From positions 2,356,001 through 2,420,000 of the forward strand of contig NZ_CP026102.1 in NCBI RefSeq assembly GCF_002902945.1: a stretch of 64,000 nucleotides of DNA, in the 5' to 3' direction. Source of the stretch: Paraburkholderia caribensis (GTDB taxonomy: Bacteria > Pseudomonadota > Gammaproteobacteria > Burkholderiales > Burkholderiaceae). The notes under the pieces are model-generated. The model saw only the letters and a list, made by a program, of their open reading frames with translations, was not told the origin of the DNA and ran no database searches. Each line of letters begins with the position of its first letter. Positions within the stretch are counted from its first letter, which is position 1. A program made the position numbers and the translations under genes. Below are positions 42,658 to 51,339 of the stretch, in pieces.

Positions 42658-44082
42658 TCAGTACTTCATGACGACCAGACGCGTCTGCGTGAATTCCAGC
42701 ATGCCGTGCTTGCCGTCGTCGCCGCCGAGCCCCGAGCGCTTCCAGCCTGCGTGGAAGCCCTGATACGGATCGGCGGGCGTGCGGTTCACGTAGAGTTCGC
42801 CCGCTTCGATGTTGTTCGCGACTTTCATCGTGGTACGGTAGTTCTCGGTGTAGAGCACCGACGACAGACCGAACTGGTGATCGTTGGCCATTTGCAGCGC
42901 TTCGTCGAGCGTGCTGTAGCGCACGACGGGCATGATCGGGCCGAACGTTTCTTCGCGGATGATCTCCATGTCCTGGCGGCAGTTCGTCAGCAGCGTAGCC
43001 GGATAGAAGAAGCCCTTGCCCTCGGGTATCGCGCCGCCCGTTTCGAGCGTTGCGCCATCGGCTATCGCGCGCTGCACCATCGCGTGAATCGACTGGCGTG
43101 AGGCTTCGTTGACGAGCGGCCCCATCGAGGAAGCATCCGCGCTGCGGTCGCCGCTCTTTACCGCGCTCATGTGCTTTTTCAGCAGCGCGACGAACTGGTC
43201 GTGCACGCTCTCGTGGACATAGACGCGTTCGATTGCCGTGCAAAGCTGGCCGCAGTGCGTCGTCTTCGAGCCGACGAGTTCGCGCGCGGCCTTTTCCAGA
43301 TCGGCGTCCGGCTCAATGATGGCAGGCGTCTTGCCGCCCAGTTCGAGCGACGGCTTCGCAATGTTCTCTTTGCAATAGTCGAGAACCTTGCGGCCCGCGC
43401 CGACGCTGCCCGTCAAGGTGATCATGCCGACCGCGGGATGCGTGCAGACGGCTTCCGCCGTTGCGTGGCTCATCGCAAGAATGTTGACGACGCCCGGCGG
43501 CAATTCCGCGCGAATCACCGCCTTGGCGATTTCGAATGCGGAGGTGGGCGTGTTGTTGCTCGGCCGCACCACCACCGTATTACCCGCGATCAACGCCGGC
43601 GCGATTTTGCGCATGAACGTATAGACGGGATAGTTGAACGGAATCAGACATGCGACGACGCCGATCGGCTCGCGGTGCATCACGAGGTTCTCGTCGGGGG
43701 TGTCGCTGGGAATCACTTCGCCTTCGATACGGCGCGCCCACTCGGCGTGATAGCGCGTGATCTGGCTGGCGTAAATGGCTTCGTTGGTCGCGTCGGCCAC
43801 GCTCTTGCCGGACTCCAGCGCGAGCGCCGCGCCGATGGAGGGCGCGCAGTCGGTCAATGCGTCGGCGAGCTTGTGCAGATACGCTGCGCGCTCCGCCGCG
43901 GGCAGCTTGCGCCAGCTCTTTTGTGCGACGGCAGCGGCAGCGACTGCCGCTACGGCCTCTTCGCGAGACGCGCCCGATACCTGGGCAATGTGCGCCCCGG
44001 TAGCGGGGTTATAGACGGAGATGAGTTCGTCCGTTGCGGGTTCGACGAACTGGCCGCCAACGAAATTCCGGTCGAGTCGCAT
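42658..44082 (-). CDS. Aldehyde dehydrogenase, lactaldehyde/glycolaldehyde dehydrogenase (AldA)-like
   Basis: A 474-residue NAD-dependent aldehyde dehydrogenase. The cofactor loop 'LTGSVGAGRKVL' is near residue 222, the general base is in 'LELGGKTPAII' near 248, and the nucleophile Cys is in 'HCGQLCTAIERV' near 282. The C-terminal 'PYQGFHAGWKRSGLGGDDGKHGM' features resemble AldA. Being first in the operon with a permease, dehydratase and GMC oxidase, it likely oxidises the short hydroxyaldehyde produced by cleavage of the sugar-derived substrate. Confidence 0.9.
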   Translation of the reverse strand: MRLDRNFVGGQFVEPATDELISVYNPATGAHIAQVSGASREEAVAAVAAAAVAQKSWRKLPAAERAAYLHKLADALTDCAPSIGAALALESGKSVADATNEAIYASQITRYHAEWARRIEGEVIPSDTPDENLVMHREPIGVVACLIPFNYPVYTFMRKIAPALIAGNTVVVRPSNNTPTSAFEIAKAVIRAELPPGVVNILAMSHATAEAVCTHPAVGMITLTGSVGAGRKVLDYCKENIAKPSLELGGKTPAIIEPDADLEKAARELVGSKTTHCGQLCTAIERVYVHESVHDQFVALLKKHMSAVKSGDRSADASSMGPLVNEASRQSIHAMVQRAIADGATLETGGAIPEGKGFFYPATLLTNCRQDMEIIREETFGPIMPVVRYSTLDEALQMANDHQFGLSSVLYTENYRTTMKVANNIEAGELYVNRTPADPYQGFHAGWKRSGLGGDDGKHGMLEFTQTRLVVMKY

Positions 44083-44472
44083 GGTGTTTTACCTGGTGAC
44101 GCGTGCGCGAAGCACATTACCGGCGGCGGGTCAGAGCGATTCGAAACATGCAGCCGGCGCATGACCGGGATTCTTCTCTGCGGCCTTATGCCGCGCAAGC
44201 GAGTATTTCGACCGTCGAACATTCATAAAACTCATGTTTCGAGGGCGATATGACGTGTACACGAACGAATCGCCAGAGGATGCGGCGGATATGTGGAAAT
44301 GCGTCTTCCAGGGGAGGAGCGAAGAGCGCGTCAAGGCGGCGAATCCGCTCTTGCGCGAACCGGCATTGCACCGGCTGCGGGTAAATGGCGCGGCGATCTG
44401 CCCGTCGCGCCTGGGAACGGTCCGGCAGGATGTCGCCGGACCGGGATTACATGAAAGCCGCTTCGACGCGGA
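44083..44472. promoter_or_regulatory. Upstream region of the aldehyde-dehydrogenase operon
   Basis: A 390-bp gap with no convincing gene. It contains a perfect 10-bp palindrome, cgtgtacacg at 44254-44263, and an imperfect inverted repeat gaacat...atgttc just before it (about 44217-44240). Either could be the operator of an unidentified regulator of the operon. Confidence 0.45.
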
Positions 44473-45213
44473 TCAAGCCTCGCCCGTCGCGGGCGTAGAT
44501 GCCTGCGCCGTCACGGGCGCTTCGACCACGGACGTAACGGTTTTCGCGGGAGCCTTCTTTGCGGCTGCCTTCTTTGCAGGCGCCTTGCTCGCGCTGGTTT
44601 TCTTCGCGGCGGCTTTTTTCGCAATGACGCGCTTGCCGGCAGTCGGCGCGGCGGACTTCGCAGCGACCTTTTTAGCGGCGGTCTTCTTGCCGGCCGATTT
44701 CGCGGCCGCTTTCTTCGCAGCGACTTTCTTCACAGCGGCTTTTGCACCTGCCGATGCCTTCTTCGCAACCTTGCGGCCCGCCGACTTCGCCGTTACAGCT
44801 TTCTTCGCCGCCGCTTTCTTCGTCACTGCCTTTGCAGTCACCGCAGGTTCCGCCGCAGCCGCAGCAGCATCGATCAGAAACTTGCTACGGTCTTTTACGT
44901 CCTTGATCCATGCCGGCGGTCGAGCATGACCGCTCCACGTTGCACCCGTCTTCGGATCGCGATATTTGGGCGGCAACTTGCCTTTCACCGCCGCTTTGAT
45001 TCCAGCCTTGCCGCTGCTGACGCCAAGACGCACCTTGCGCTCGCGTTCGCGCCGTGCCTTTGCGCGACGCTCGATATCTTCCGTCGTGAGACCGTGTTTG
45101 ATCATCAGTTCCCGGATCTGGTCCAACGCCCCTTGCGCGCCTTGAGCAATGAGCGCTTCGGCCTGTGACTGAAGTTTCTTTATGCGAGCCTGGATGATTT
45201 CCAATGTAGCCAT
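44473..45213 (-). CDS. H-NS-family nucleoid protein with histone-H1-like Lys/Ala tail
   Basis: A 246-residue protein. Residues ~1-60 form the coiled-coil oligomerisation part ('LEIIQARIKKLQSQAEALIAQ' features), and residues ~80-103 hold the H-NS DNA-binding motif 'YRDPKTGATWSGHARPPAWI'. Residues ~120-235 form a long low-complexity tail built of AAKK, APAKK and AAAKK blocks, like eukaryotic histone H1 or bacterial AlgP/HC1-type tails. The tail should bind DNA nonspecifically and compact it. Typical Burkholderia H-NS proteins are about 100 residues, so the tail more than doubles the protein. Confidence 0.9.
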   Translation of the reverse strand: MATLEIIQARIKKLQSQAEALIAQGAQGALDQIRELMIKHGLTTEDIERRAKARRERERKVRLGVSSGKAGIKAAVKGKLPPKYRDPKTGATWSGHARPPAWIKDVKDRSKFLIDAAAAAAEPAVTAKAVTKKAAAKKAVTAKSAGRKVAKKASAGAKAAVKKVAAKKAAAKSAGKKTAAKKVAAKSAAPTAGKRVIAKKAAAKKTSASKAPAKKAAAKKAPAKTVTSVVEAPVTAQASTPATGEA

Positions 45214-45563
45214 TATTGCCTCCCTTTGAATTGCATACGCGGACTATGCCACGGAATTGCTTAGAAGCGCTATCGTTTTAAAGCTTGAGTAAGAAAACCG
45301 TTGTCCTCAGATACGCTATTTCCCTTAAGCCTCGCATAAGACTCGTCACACGCAATTGCTGAAGCGGCTTTTGACATTGGCTTGCATGCCGCGAGAATAA
45401 TAGCCCGCCTTCAACCGTTAATTCCATTGACTGCCAATTGCTGCATGGCCGCACGCCTGCGCTCAACGGTACGACACTGATAAACTTTCAACGTCCCTTT
45501 CCTTTGAGCCCACATGCGCATCGCCGTGCTCTTGATTGGCCGCTTCGACACCTGGAGATATTG
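45214..45563. promoter_or_regulatory. Divergent promoter region of the H-NS-like and DedA-PAP2 genes
   Basis: A 350-bp non-coding region between divergent starts. It is AT-richer around 45240-45360 than the genome around it, as expected for promoters and for H-NS-type autoregulation. No distinct operator is evident. Confidence 0.45.
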
Positions 45564-47579
45564 ATGGAGCACGCGTACGTCCAGCTTCTGCACCTGCTTG
45601 CAGGCCACACTGCGTGGACGCTGGTCGTGGTTTTTCTTGCTGCGTTTCTCGAAGCCGTCGCGATCATCGGCACCTTCGTGCCGGGCAGCACGGCGATGTT
45701 CATCGCGGGCGCGCTGGTCGGCACGGGCACGCTGAATCTCGGCTGGCTCTTCGCGAGCGCGATTGCAGGCGCTGTGGCGGGTGACGGCATGAGCTACTGG
45801 TTCGGCCGCCGTTATAAAGACAGGATCAGCAGGCTCTGGCCGTTCAGCACGCACCCGGGGCTGCTCGAGAGCGGCCAGAAGTATTTCGACAAACATGGCG
45901 CGAAGAGCGTCGTGTTTGCGCGTTTCGCCGCACCGCTGCGCGCGATCATCCCGGTGATCGCGGGCATGCTCGAAATGCCGCCCATGCGCTTCTACGCGAT
46001 GAACGTGCTGTCCGCGTTGTTGTGGGCGCCCGCGCATATTCTTCCGGGCGTCGTATTCGGCGCCTCGATCCAGCTGGCGGGTGCCGTGTCCTTCCGTCTC
46101 GTCGCGGCGCTGGCAATCGTGGTCGCCATCGTATGGTTGTGCTTCTGGGTGATGCGCGTAGTCGTCTCGCACGCACGCGCATGGGCCGGTGCATCGCGCA
46201 GCGGCCTCGTGGCGTGGGCGCGCGATCATGAAGCGCCGTATGGAAAGCTGGTCTATCGGATCGTCGATCCCGAGCGCGCGGCTATCGGCCTGCTGGTCGG
46301 CATTTCGGTTTTCGTGCTGGTGTGCGCGGGGATTTTCTTTGGCGTCATGCAGGACGTCGTATCGGGCGATCCGCTCGTTCAGGTCGACATGTCCTTCTAT
46401 CGCTTTCTGCAATCCGCGCAGGCGCCGTGGATCAGCGAAGCGCTCGCGCGTGCCTCGACGCTCGGCAGCATCCCGACGCTCGCGGCGCTGGTCATTGCGT
46501 CGACCATCATGATCGCCTTCGAGAAACGCTGGCGCATGCTTATTTATTGGCTCATCGCAGTGATCTTCTCGCAGGTGCTGATCTTCGCGATCCAGGTCAT
46601 CGTGCCGCACGCGCCGCCCGCCGCCGCGCTGTCCGATCTCTATGCATTTCCCAGCAATCACGTCGCCGCGAGCGTCACGGTCTACGGCTTTCTAGCGTTC
46701 GTCGTGGCGCGCCGCGTCAACATGCTGACGGGCATCGCCGTCACGGCCCTCGCGAGCCTGATCGTGATCGCCATTGCGTTCGCGGGCCTGTATTCCGGGC
46801 GCTTCGCGTTCTCCGATGCCGTGGGCGGCGCAGCATTCGCGGCCGTCTGGGTCGCTGTCGTGGCACTGACGGCCGTATGGCGGCACCCGGAAGCGCCGCC
46901 TTCGCGCGAATACATGCCTGCCGTTCTGCTGGTCGTGCTATGCGCGAGCGTCGGGCTGCAGATCGCCGTGGGACATCAGCCGGACGCGGAGCCGCAGGTG
47001 CGCCAGCGGCCGCCCGTAGTGGTCACGCAGGCGCAATGGACGGACTCGCTGTGGAAGCAGTTTCCGTGTTACCGCTCCGACATGAAGGGCGACCGGCGCG
47101 AGCCGATCACCGTGCAATGGACGGCTGACCGGCAGCAGATCGTCGCGCAATTGAGCAGCAGAGGTTGGCTCGAAGGCACGCGCTTCAATGTGCGCAGCCT
47201 GTTTTCGCTGGTGTCGCCCGACGTGCCCGTGATGGATCTGCCCGTGCTGCCCAAGCTCAACGACGGCGAGCCGTCGACACTCGTTTTCAGCCGTCAGCGC
47301 ACCCGCACCGACGAACGCGACGTATTGCGTTTCTGGCGCACGGGCTATGCCGTTGCGCGCCGCAACGGCGCGGCGCCCACGCCGATCTGGCTTGGTTCGC
47401 TGGTGCATGAGCGTCTGCTGCGCCCATCGTGGCCCTTCAATGTGCTGCGCACCGACAGACAACTCGATCCGCTGATTTCCCCGAAATCGGTGAATGGCGA
47501 ATGGCGAGAACTTGAACTGTCGAGCAGCATGGGATGTACCGACATTCCCGTCACGCTCATCGCATCCATAGAACGCTAA
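45564..47579 (+). CDS. DedA - PAP2 - LssY-type fused membrane protein
   Basis: A 671-residue fusion. Residues ~1-200 are a DedA domain with 'GTFVPGSTAMFIAG' and 'VVFARFAAPLRAIIPVIAG' features. Residues ~265-445 are a PAP2-like membrane domain. Residues ~480-665 resemble the LssY C-terminal domain. The PAP2 catalytic motifs are degenerate: PSGH reads 'PSNH' and the nucleophile-His motif reads 'SGRFAFSDAVGG' with Phe in place of His. The ATG at 45564 has GGAG six bases upstream, so 42 in-frame codons before it are excluded. DedA proteins flip or transport lipid carriers; the PAP2 part may be structural here. Confidence 0.87.
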   Translation: MEHAYVQLLHLLAGHTAWTLVVVFLAAFLEAVAIIGTFVPGSTAMFIAGALVGTGTLNLGWLFASAIAGAVAGDGMSYWFGRRYKDRISRLWPFSTHPGLLESGQKYFDKHGAKSVVFARFAAPLRAIIPVIAGMLEMPPMRFYAMNVLSALLWAPAHILPGVVFGASIQLAGAVSFRLVAALAIVVAIVWLCFWVMRVVVSHARAWAGASRSGLVAWARDHEAPYGKLVYRIVDPERAAIGLLVGISVFVLVCAGIFFGVMQDVVSGDPLVQVDMSFYRFLQSAQAPWISEALARASTLGSIPTLAALVIASTIMIAFEKRWRMLIYWLIAVIFSQVLIFAIQVIVPHAPPAAALSDLYAFPSNHVAASVTVYGFLAFVVARRVNMLTGIAVTALASLIVIAIAFAGLYSGRFAFSDAVGGAAFAAVWVAVVALTAVWRHPEAPPSREYMPAVLLVVLCASVGLQIAVGHQPDAEPQVRQRPPVVVTQAQWTDSLWKQFPCYRSDMKGDRREPITVQWTADRQQIVAQLSSRGWLEGTRFNVRSLFSLVSPDVPVMDLPVLPKLNDGEPSTLVFSRQRTRTDERDVLRFWRTGYAVARRNGAAPTPIWLGSLVHERLLRPSWPFNVLRTDRQLDPLISPKSVNGEWRELELSSSMGCTDIPVTLIASIER

Positions 47580-47682
47580 GTCATTTGTAGCGGTTGTACC
47601 GGTTCTGTGCCCGCTTGCCAGGCATGCGGTATGGTCAGCCGTGCAACAATGAACGACAGCCAGTGCGCGGCGAAGCGAACTG

Positions 47683-48747
47683 ATGCGCAAGGAGCTATTT
47701 CAATTGGTCGATCTCAATCCGTCGGCAATTTCTACGTGGGGCGCGGCCGTTGTGTTCCTGAACGTGCTGCTCACGCGCCTCGGCGTTCCCGTGCCTGCCG
47801 TGCCCGTGCTGCTGCTCGCCGGCACGGCGATCGCCAACGGCCATCTGTCCTTCTGGCACGTGTTGACGGCCGCGCTTGCCGCTGCGCTGATTGGCGACGG
47901 AGTGTGGTTTACGGCGGGCCGCATGCTTGGACGACGGCTGATCCATGCGCTCGCGCGTCTGTCGGCCGCCGTGGAAAAGCGCGTGCGCAAGGCGCGTGCC
48001 CTCTTTGTGCACTTTGGACCGGCAATCGTCTCGGTCTCCAAATTCATACCGGGTCTCGCCATCATCACGCCGCCGCTGATGGGCACGACGCGCGTCGGCG
48101 TCGTCATATTCTTCGCGTGGGACGCCGTCGGTATCGTCGCGTGGGCAACGTTCTGGCTGCTAGGCGGGGCGATTTTCGAGCGGCAACTCAGCCTGCTGAT
48201 TCACGAAGTGCGGGCGCACGGCTGGACGATCATCGATGTGCTGACCACCATCGCCGCGAGTTATCTGGTGTTCCGTTTCGTGCAGCGCTGGCGCCTGCAA
48301 CGGCCGCTGTCGCTCGCGGCTATCTCGTCGGAACAGGTCGATGCGATGATGCGTCCCGACAAGCCGCCCGTCGTGCTCGACGCCCGCCCCGAGCAGATGA
48401 AACGACAGACGCCACAACCCATTCCCGGCGCGCTGCCGCTCGACGTCCATTCGCCCGCCACGGTCGACGCCGCCTTGCTCGCGCGCGATGTCGTCGTCTA
48501 TTGCATCTGCGCCGACGACGTCACGGCTAGAACGCTGTCGCAGCAGATGCGCGACAAAGGCTTTACACGAATTCGCGCGCTAAGGGGCGGGCTGGACGCG
48601 TGGGAGCGGCGCGGCTACTCGGTGGAGCCTTTGATCGCACCGAACATCGGCGCCGCGCAACCCGGGCGCGACAAATCCCGTGTTATGTCGCAGGAACGCG
48701 GCATTACTTTGCGCGGTATTGCACCAAGAGGCGCCGTCTCCAGTTAA
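47683..48747 (+). CDS. DedA-family membrane protein fused to a rhodanese domain
   Basis: A 354-residue protein. Residues ~1-205 form a DedA domain ('VPAVPVLLLAG', 'VSKFIPGLAIITPPLMG' features) and residues ~215-325 form a rhodanese-like domain with the candidate cysteine in 'VVVYCICADD' and 'ALRGGLDAWERRGY' at its end. It follows the other DedA gene by 103 bases on the same strand. The pair suggests envelope maintenance with a sulfur-transfer or redox-sensing element facing the cytoplasm. The partner substrate is unknown. Confidence 0.87.
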   Translation: MRKELFQLVDLNPSAISTWGAAVVFLNVLLTRLGVPVPAVPVLLLAGTAIANGHLSFWHVLTAALAAALIGDGVWFTAGRMLGRRLIHALARLSAAVEKRVRKARALFVHFGPAIVSVSKFIPGLAIITPPLMGTTRVGVVIFFAWDAVGIVAWATFWLLGGAIFERQLSLLIHEVRAHGWTIIDVLTTIAASYLVFRFVQRWRLQRPLSLAAISSEQVDAMMRPDKPPVVLDARPEQMKRQTPQPIPGALPLDVHSPATVDAALLARDVVVYCICADDVTARTLSQQMRDKGFTRIRALRGGLDAWERRGYSVEPLIAPNIGAAQPGRDKSRVMSQERGITLRGIAPRGAVSS

Positions 48748-48969
48748 TAGCGCACGTTTTCACGCGTCTGTCTGCCCCATTACCACGCAATCACACGCTA
48801 AAGAAAAACCACGCTTTGGTGCTATTAACAGCGAGCCGCTTAACGGTTTGGCGAACGGCGTTCCATTGCGTACCCCTCGAGAGCAGGCTGGCGCAGTTCT
48901 CGCTAAGATTCCACTTTCAGATCTGGTTACTAAAGACCGATTGTTCAGGTGGAACCTGGAGAGCAAGGT

Positions 48970-49872
48970 ATGCGCTGGCTATTTATCATCTGGTTTATCG
49001 TGAGCGTCACGTATGTAGTAAGACGCGGCAATGCCCGTTTCACATTCGGACGCCAGCTATCAGATCATTCGACCTTTCTGGCTCCCATCAACTGCCTGTT
49101 CTATCTTTTCTCGCCGCTCAAGGCCAAAGCTTATATCGACGAAAAGCATTTCCCGGAATTGGCACCGCTCAAGTCAAACTGGGAAGTGATTCGCAAAGAA
49201 GCGCTTGCTGTGGATGCTGCACAAAAAATAGCCGCGTCGTCCCATTACAACGACATCGGGTTCAATTCATTCTTCAAGACTGGCTGGCGTCGCTTTTATC
49301 TGAAATGGTATGACGCGCCGCATCCGTCGGCGCAATCGCTGTGTCCCGTGACCACACGTCTGCTTCAGGACATTCCGACGATCAAGGCTGCAATGTTCGC
49401 GCAGTTGCCGCCGGGCGCGAGCCTCGTGCGGCATCGCGATCCGTATGCCGGGTCGGTGCGCTATCACCTTGGACTCGTCACGCCGGCAAACCCCAAATGC
49501 TATATCGACGTGGACGGCCAACAGTACTATTGGCGCGACGGCGAAGCGGTGATGTTCGACGAGACCTATATTCACTACGCGAAGAACGAGACCGACGTAT
49601 CGCGCATCGTGCTGTTCTGTGACGTCGAGCGGCCCATGTACTTCCGCTGGGCCACCGCATTGAACCGGATGTTCTCGAATGTCGTGATGCGCGCGGCCAG
49701 TTCGCCGAATGAAGAAGGCGACCGCACCGGCTTTCTGAACCGCGGATTCAAGTATCTGTACGCGGTTCGCCGCGTCGGCAAGCGCCTGAAAGCGTGGCAT
49801 CGGCCGACTTACTATGCCGTCAAATGGGCGCTGTTCGGCACGATTTTCGCAGGCATTATTTACGCGCTATGA
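48970..49872 (+). CDS. lpxO: LpxO-like lipid A hydroxylase (aspartyl/asparaginyl beta-hydroxylase family)
   Basis: About 300 residues, with one N-terminal membrane helix (residues 2-18) and a Fe(II)/2-oxoglutarate dioxygenase fold. The iron-binding HxD is in 'LVRHRDPYAGSVRYH' near residue 157 and the distal His is in 'ETYIHYAKNETD' near 203. LpxO hydroxylates a secondary acyl chain of lipid A at the inner membrane, a modification known in Burkholderia. The ATG at 48970 has GGAG eight bases upstream; an in-frame ATG at 48949 is also possible. It follows the two DedA genes, supporting an envelope theme. Confidence 0.86.
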   Translation: MRWLFIIWFIVSVTYVVRRGNARFTFGRQLSDHSTFLAPINCLFYLFSPLKAKAYIDEKHFPELAPLKSNWEVIRKEALAVDAAQKIAASSHYNDIGFNSFFKTGWRRFYLKWYDAPHPSAQSLCPVTTRLLQDIPTIKAAMFAQLPPGASLVRHRDPYAGSVRYHLGLVTPANPKCYIDVDGQQYYWRDGEAVMFDETYIHYAKNETDVSRIVLFCDVERPMYFRWATALNRMFSNVVMRAASSPNEEGDRTGFLNRGFKYLYAVRRVGKRLKAWHRPTYYAVKWALFGTIFAGIIYAL

Positions 49873-49902
49873 AGCGTGAAGCGTCTGCGCGCTTCGGCAT
49901 GG

Positions 49903-51105
49903 TCAGCCGCGCACCACTTCCTGAACGGGCGCAAGACCGCCGACGACGATCCTGTCGCGCCCCGTCGCCTTCGCCTGATAAAGACTGCGGTCGACTTCCT
50001 GCAACCACGTGTGATAGTCGGACAGATCGTCGGTCAATTGAGCAATGCCGATGCTGATCGTGCACGGGCATTGTGTCGACGCTTCTTTCGTCTTCTCCCT
50101 CACGCGCTGCACCAGCACCTTCGCAACCGTATGCGCCTCGCGCAATGTCGCGCCCGGCAAAACGACGCCGAACTCCTCGCCACCATAACGGCCAATGCTG
50201 TCGCCCGCGCGGAAATGGCTGCGCAGGAGATCGGCGAACGCCTGCAACACCGCGTCGCCAGCGGGATGACCTAGCGTGTCGTTGATCCGCTTGAAGTGAT
50301 CGAGGTCGATCAAAAGCAGGCACGACGCGTAGCGGTTCGCGCGGCAGCGCTCGAATTCCTCGGCGAGCAGACCTTCCCAATGCCGGCGGTTCCAAAGGCG
50401 CGTCAGGCCGTCCGTGCGGCTCAGATGCTCGAGTTCGCGCGTGCGCTGCGCGAGCATGAGCGACAGCCGGTAGCTCGTAAAGCCCAATGCCAGCGGATAG
50501 ATAATGAGGAACGGCAGACACGCGAGAATGGTCGGCATTTGCGACATCGGCGAAAACACGAAGCCGACCGTGACGAGTCCCGTCAGCACACCGAGCACAT
50601 GCGCGACCACGCCGCGAGTGAAGAGCCGCAGCCCGCCCGCGGCGATGTTGTCCATGCTGAGCATCGCGAGAATCAGCACACTGGGCAGCACGTTGAACTG
50701 CATCGCCACGACCCAGAAACCGCCGAGCATCGAATCGACCATCAGATTCAGGCGTTCGCCGCGAAACGGCACTTCACAGGCAAGCGCCGCGCGCCGCGCG
50801 ACATGCGGCCAGACGAAACCATGAAACACGAGAAGCGACCACAGCACGAAGCCGCGATGCTGTAGCGCGAAAACGGAAGCGACGCAGAAGAAGCCAAGCC
50901 CCAGCCCGGCAATGCGCAAGCGGTAAATGCGCTCGACAAAGCTCTTCCCTTGCCCGGCCCTGCTTTTCGTTGCCAACGTTATCGATCCCCGAGCAAATGA
51001 CTGAGAATGAGGCCGCGCGCGTTCGTGCGCTGCGTGCCGCAGGGTCCCTGTTTGCACCAAGCTTTGATAGAGACGCTGCGCGCTTCGATGCGGGCGCAAC
51101 GTCAT
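49903..51105 (-). CDS. Membrane-bound diguanylate cyclase (MASE2-like sensor plus GGDEF)
   Basis: Up to 400 residues. The N-terminal half has four to six hydrophobic helices resembling the MASE2 sensor of AdrA-type cyclases ('HGFVWPHVARRAAL' features). The C-terminal half is a GGDEF domain with active site 'GGEEF' near residue 312 and an inhibitory I-site 'RAGD' five residues before it. It should make cyclic di-GMP and be feedback-inhibited. The ATG at 51105 adds ~40 poorly conserved residues; a TTG at 50976 with GGGGAT upstream may be the real start. The convergent lpxO gene ends 30 bases away. Confidence 0.87.
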   Translation of the reverse strand: MTLRPHRSAQRLYQSLVQTGTLRHAAHERARPHSQSFARGSITLATKSRAGQGKSFVERIYRLRIAGLGLGFFCVASVFALQHRGFVLWSLLVFHGFVWPHVARRAALACEVPFRGERLNLMVDSMLGGFWVVAMQFNVLPSVLILAMLSMDNIAAGGLRLFTRGVVAHVLGVLTGLVTVGFVFSPMSQMPTILACLPFLIIYPLALGFTSYRLSLMLAQRTRELEHLSRTDGLTRLWNRRHWEGLLAEEFERCRANRYASCLLLIDLDHFKRINDTLGHPAGDAVLQAFADLLRSHFRAGDSIGRYGGEEFGVVLPGATLREAHTVAKVLVQRVREKTKEASTQCPCTISIGIAQLTDDLSDYHTWLQEVDRSLYQAKATGRDRIVVGGLAPVQEVVRG

Positions 51106-51339
51106 GGATTGGTATAAAAAAATGATACCAGCATCCGCAGTGGGTAATTAGTCCATTTACGCGTTGGAAGCGCTTCTGTGGTTTTTCAGTGTTGCGCACG
51201 ACGGGCGATGGACGCCCAACGTTTGCGCCGCGTGGCAATGGATGTCGACGGCGCTAGCGCGTCCGCTTGCTCAATGAGAGTTATGTGAAGCAAACGAATC
51301 AGCTTAAGTGAGTCAAAAGCCGCGCAAGCGGCAAGCGAG

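Noticed and set aside
44234..44929. A 231-codon plus-strand frame opposite the H-NS-like gene
   Set aside because: Its Ala/Phe-rich pattern is the antisense of the Lys/Ala repeats in the histone-like tail.
45411..46661. A 416-codon minus-strand frame opposite the DedA-PAP2 gene
   Set aside because: Very rich in His, Arg and Asp, as expected for the antisense of membrane-protein codons; no family similarity.
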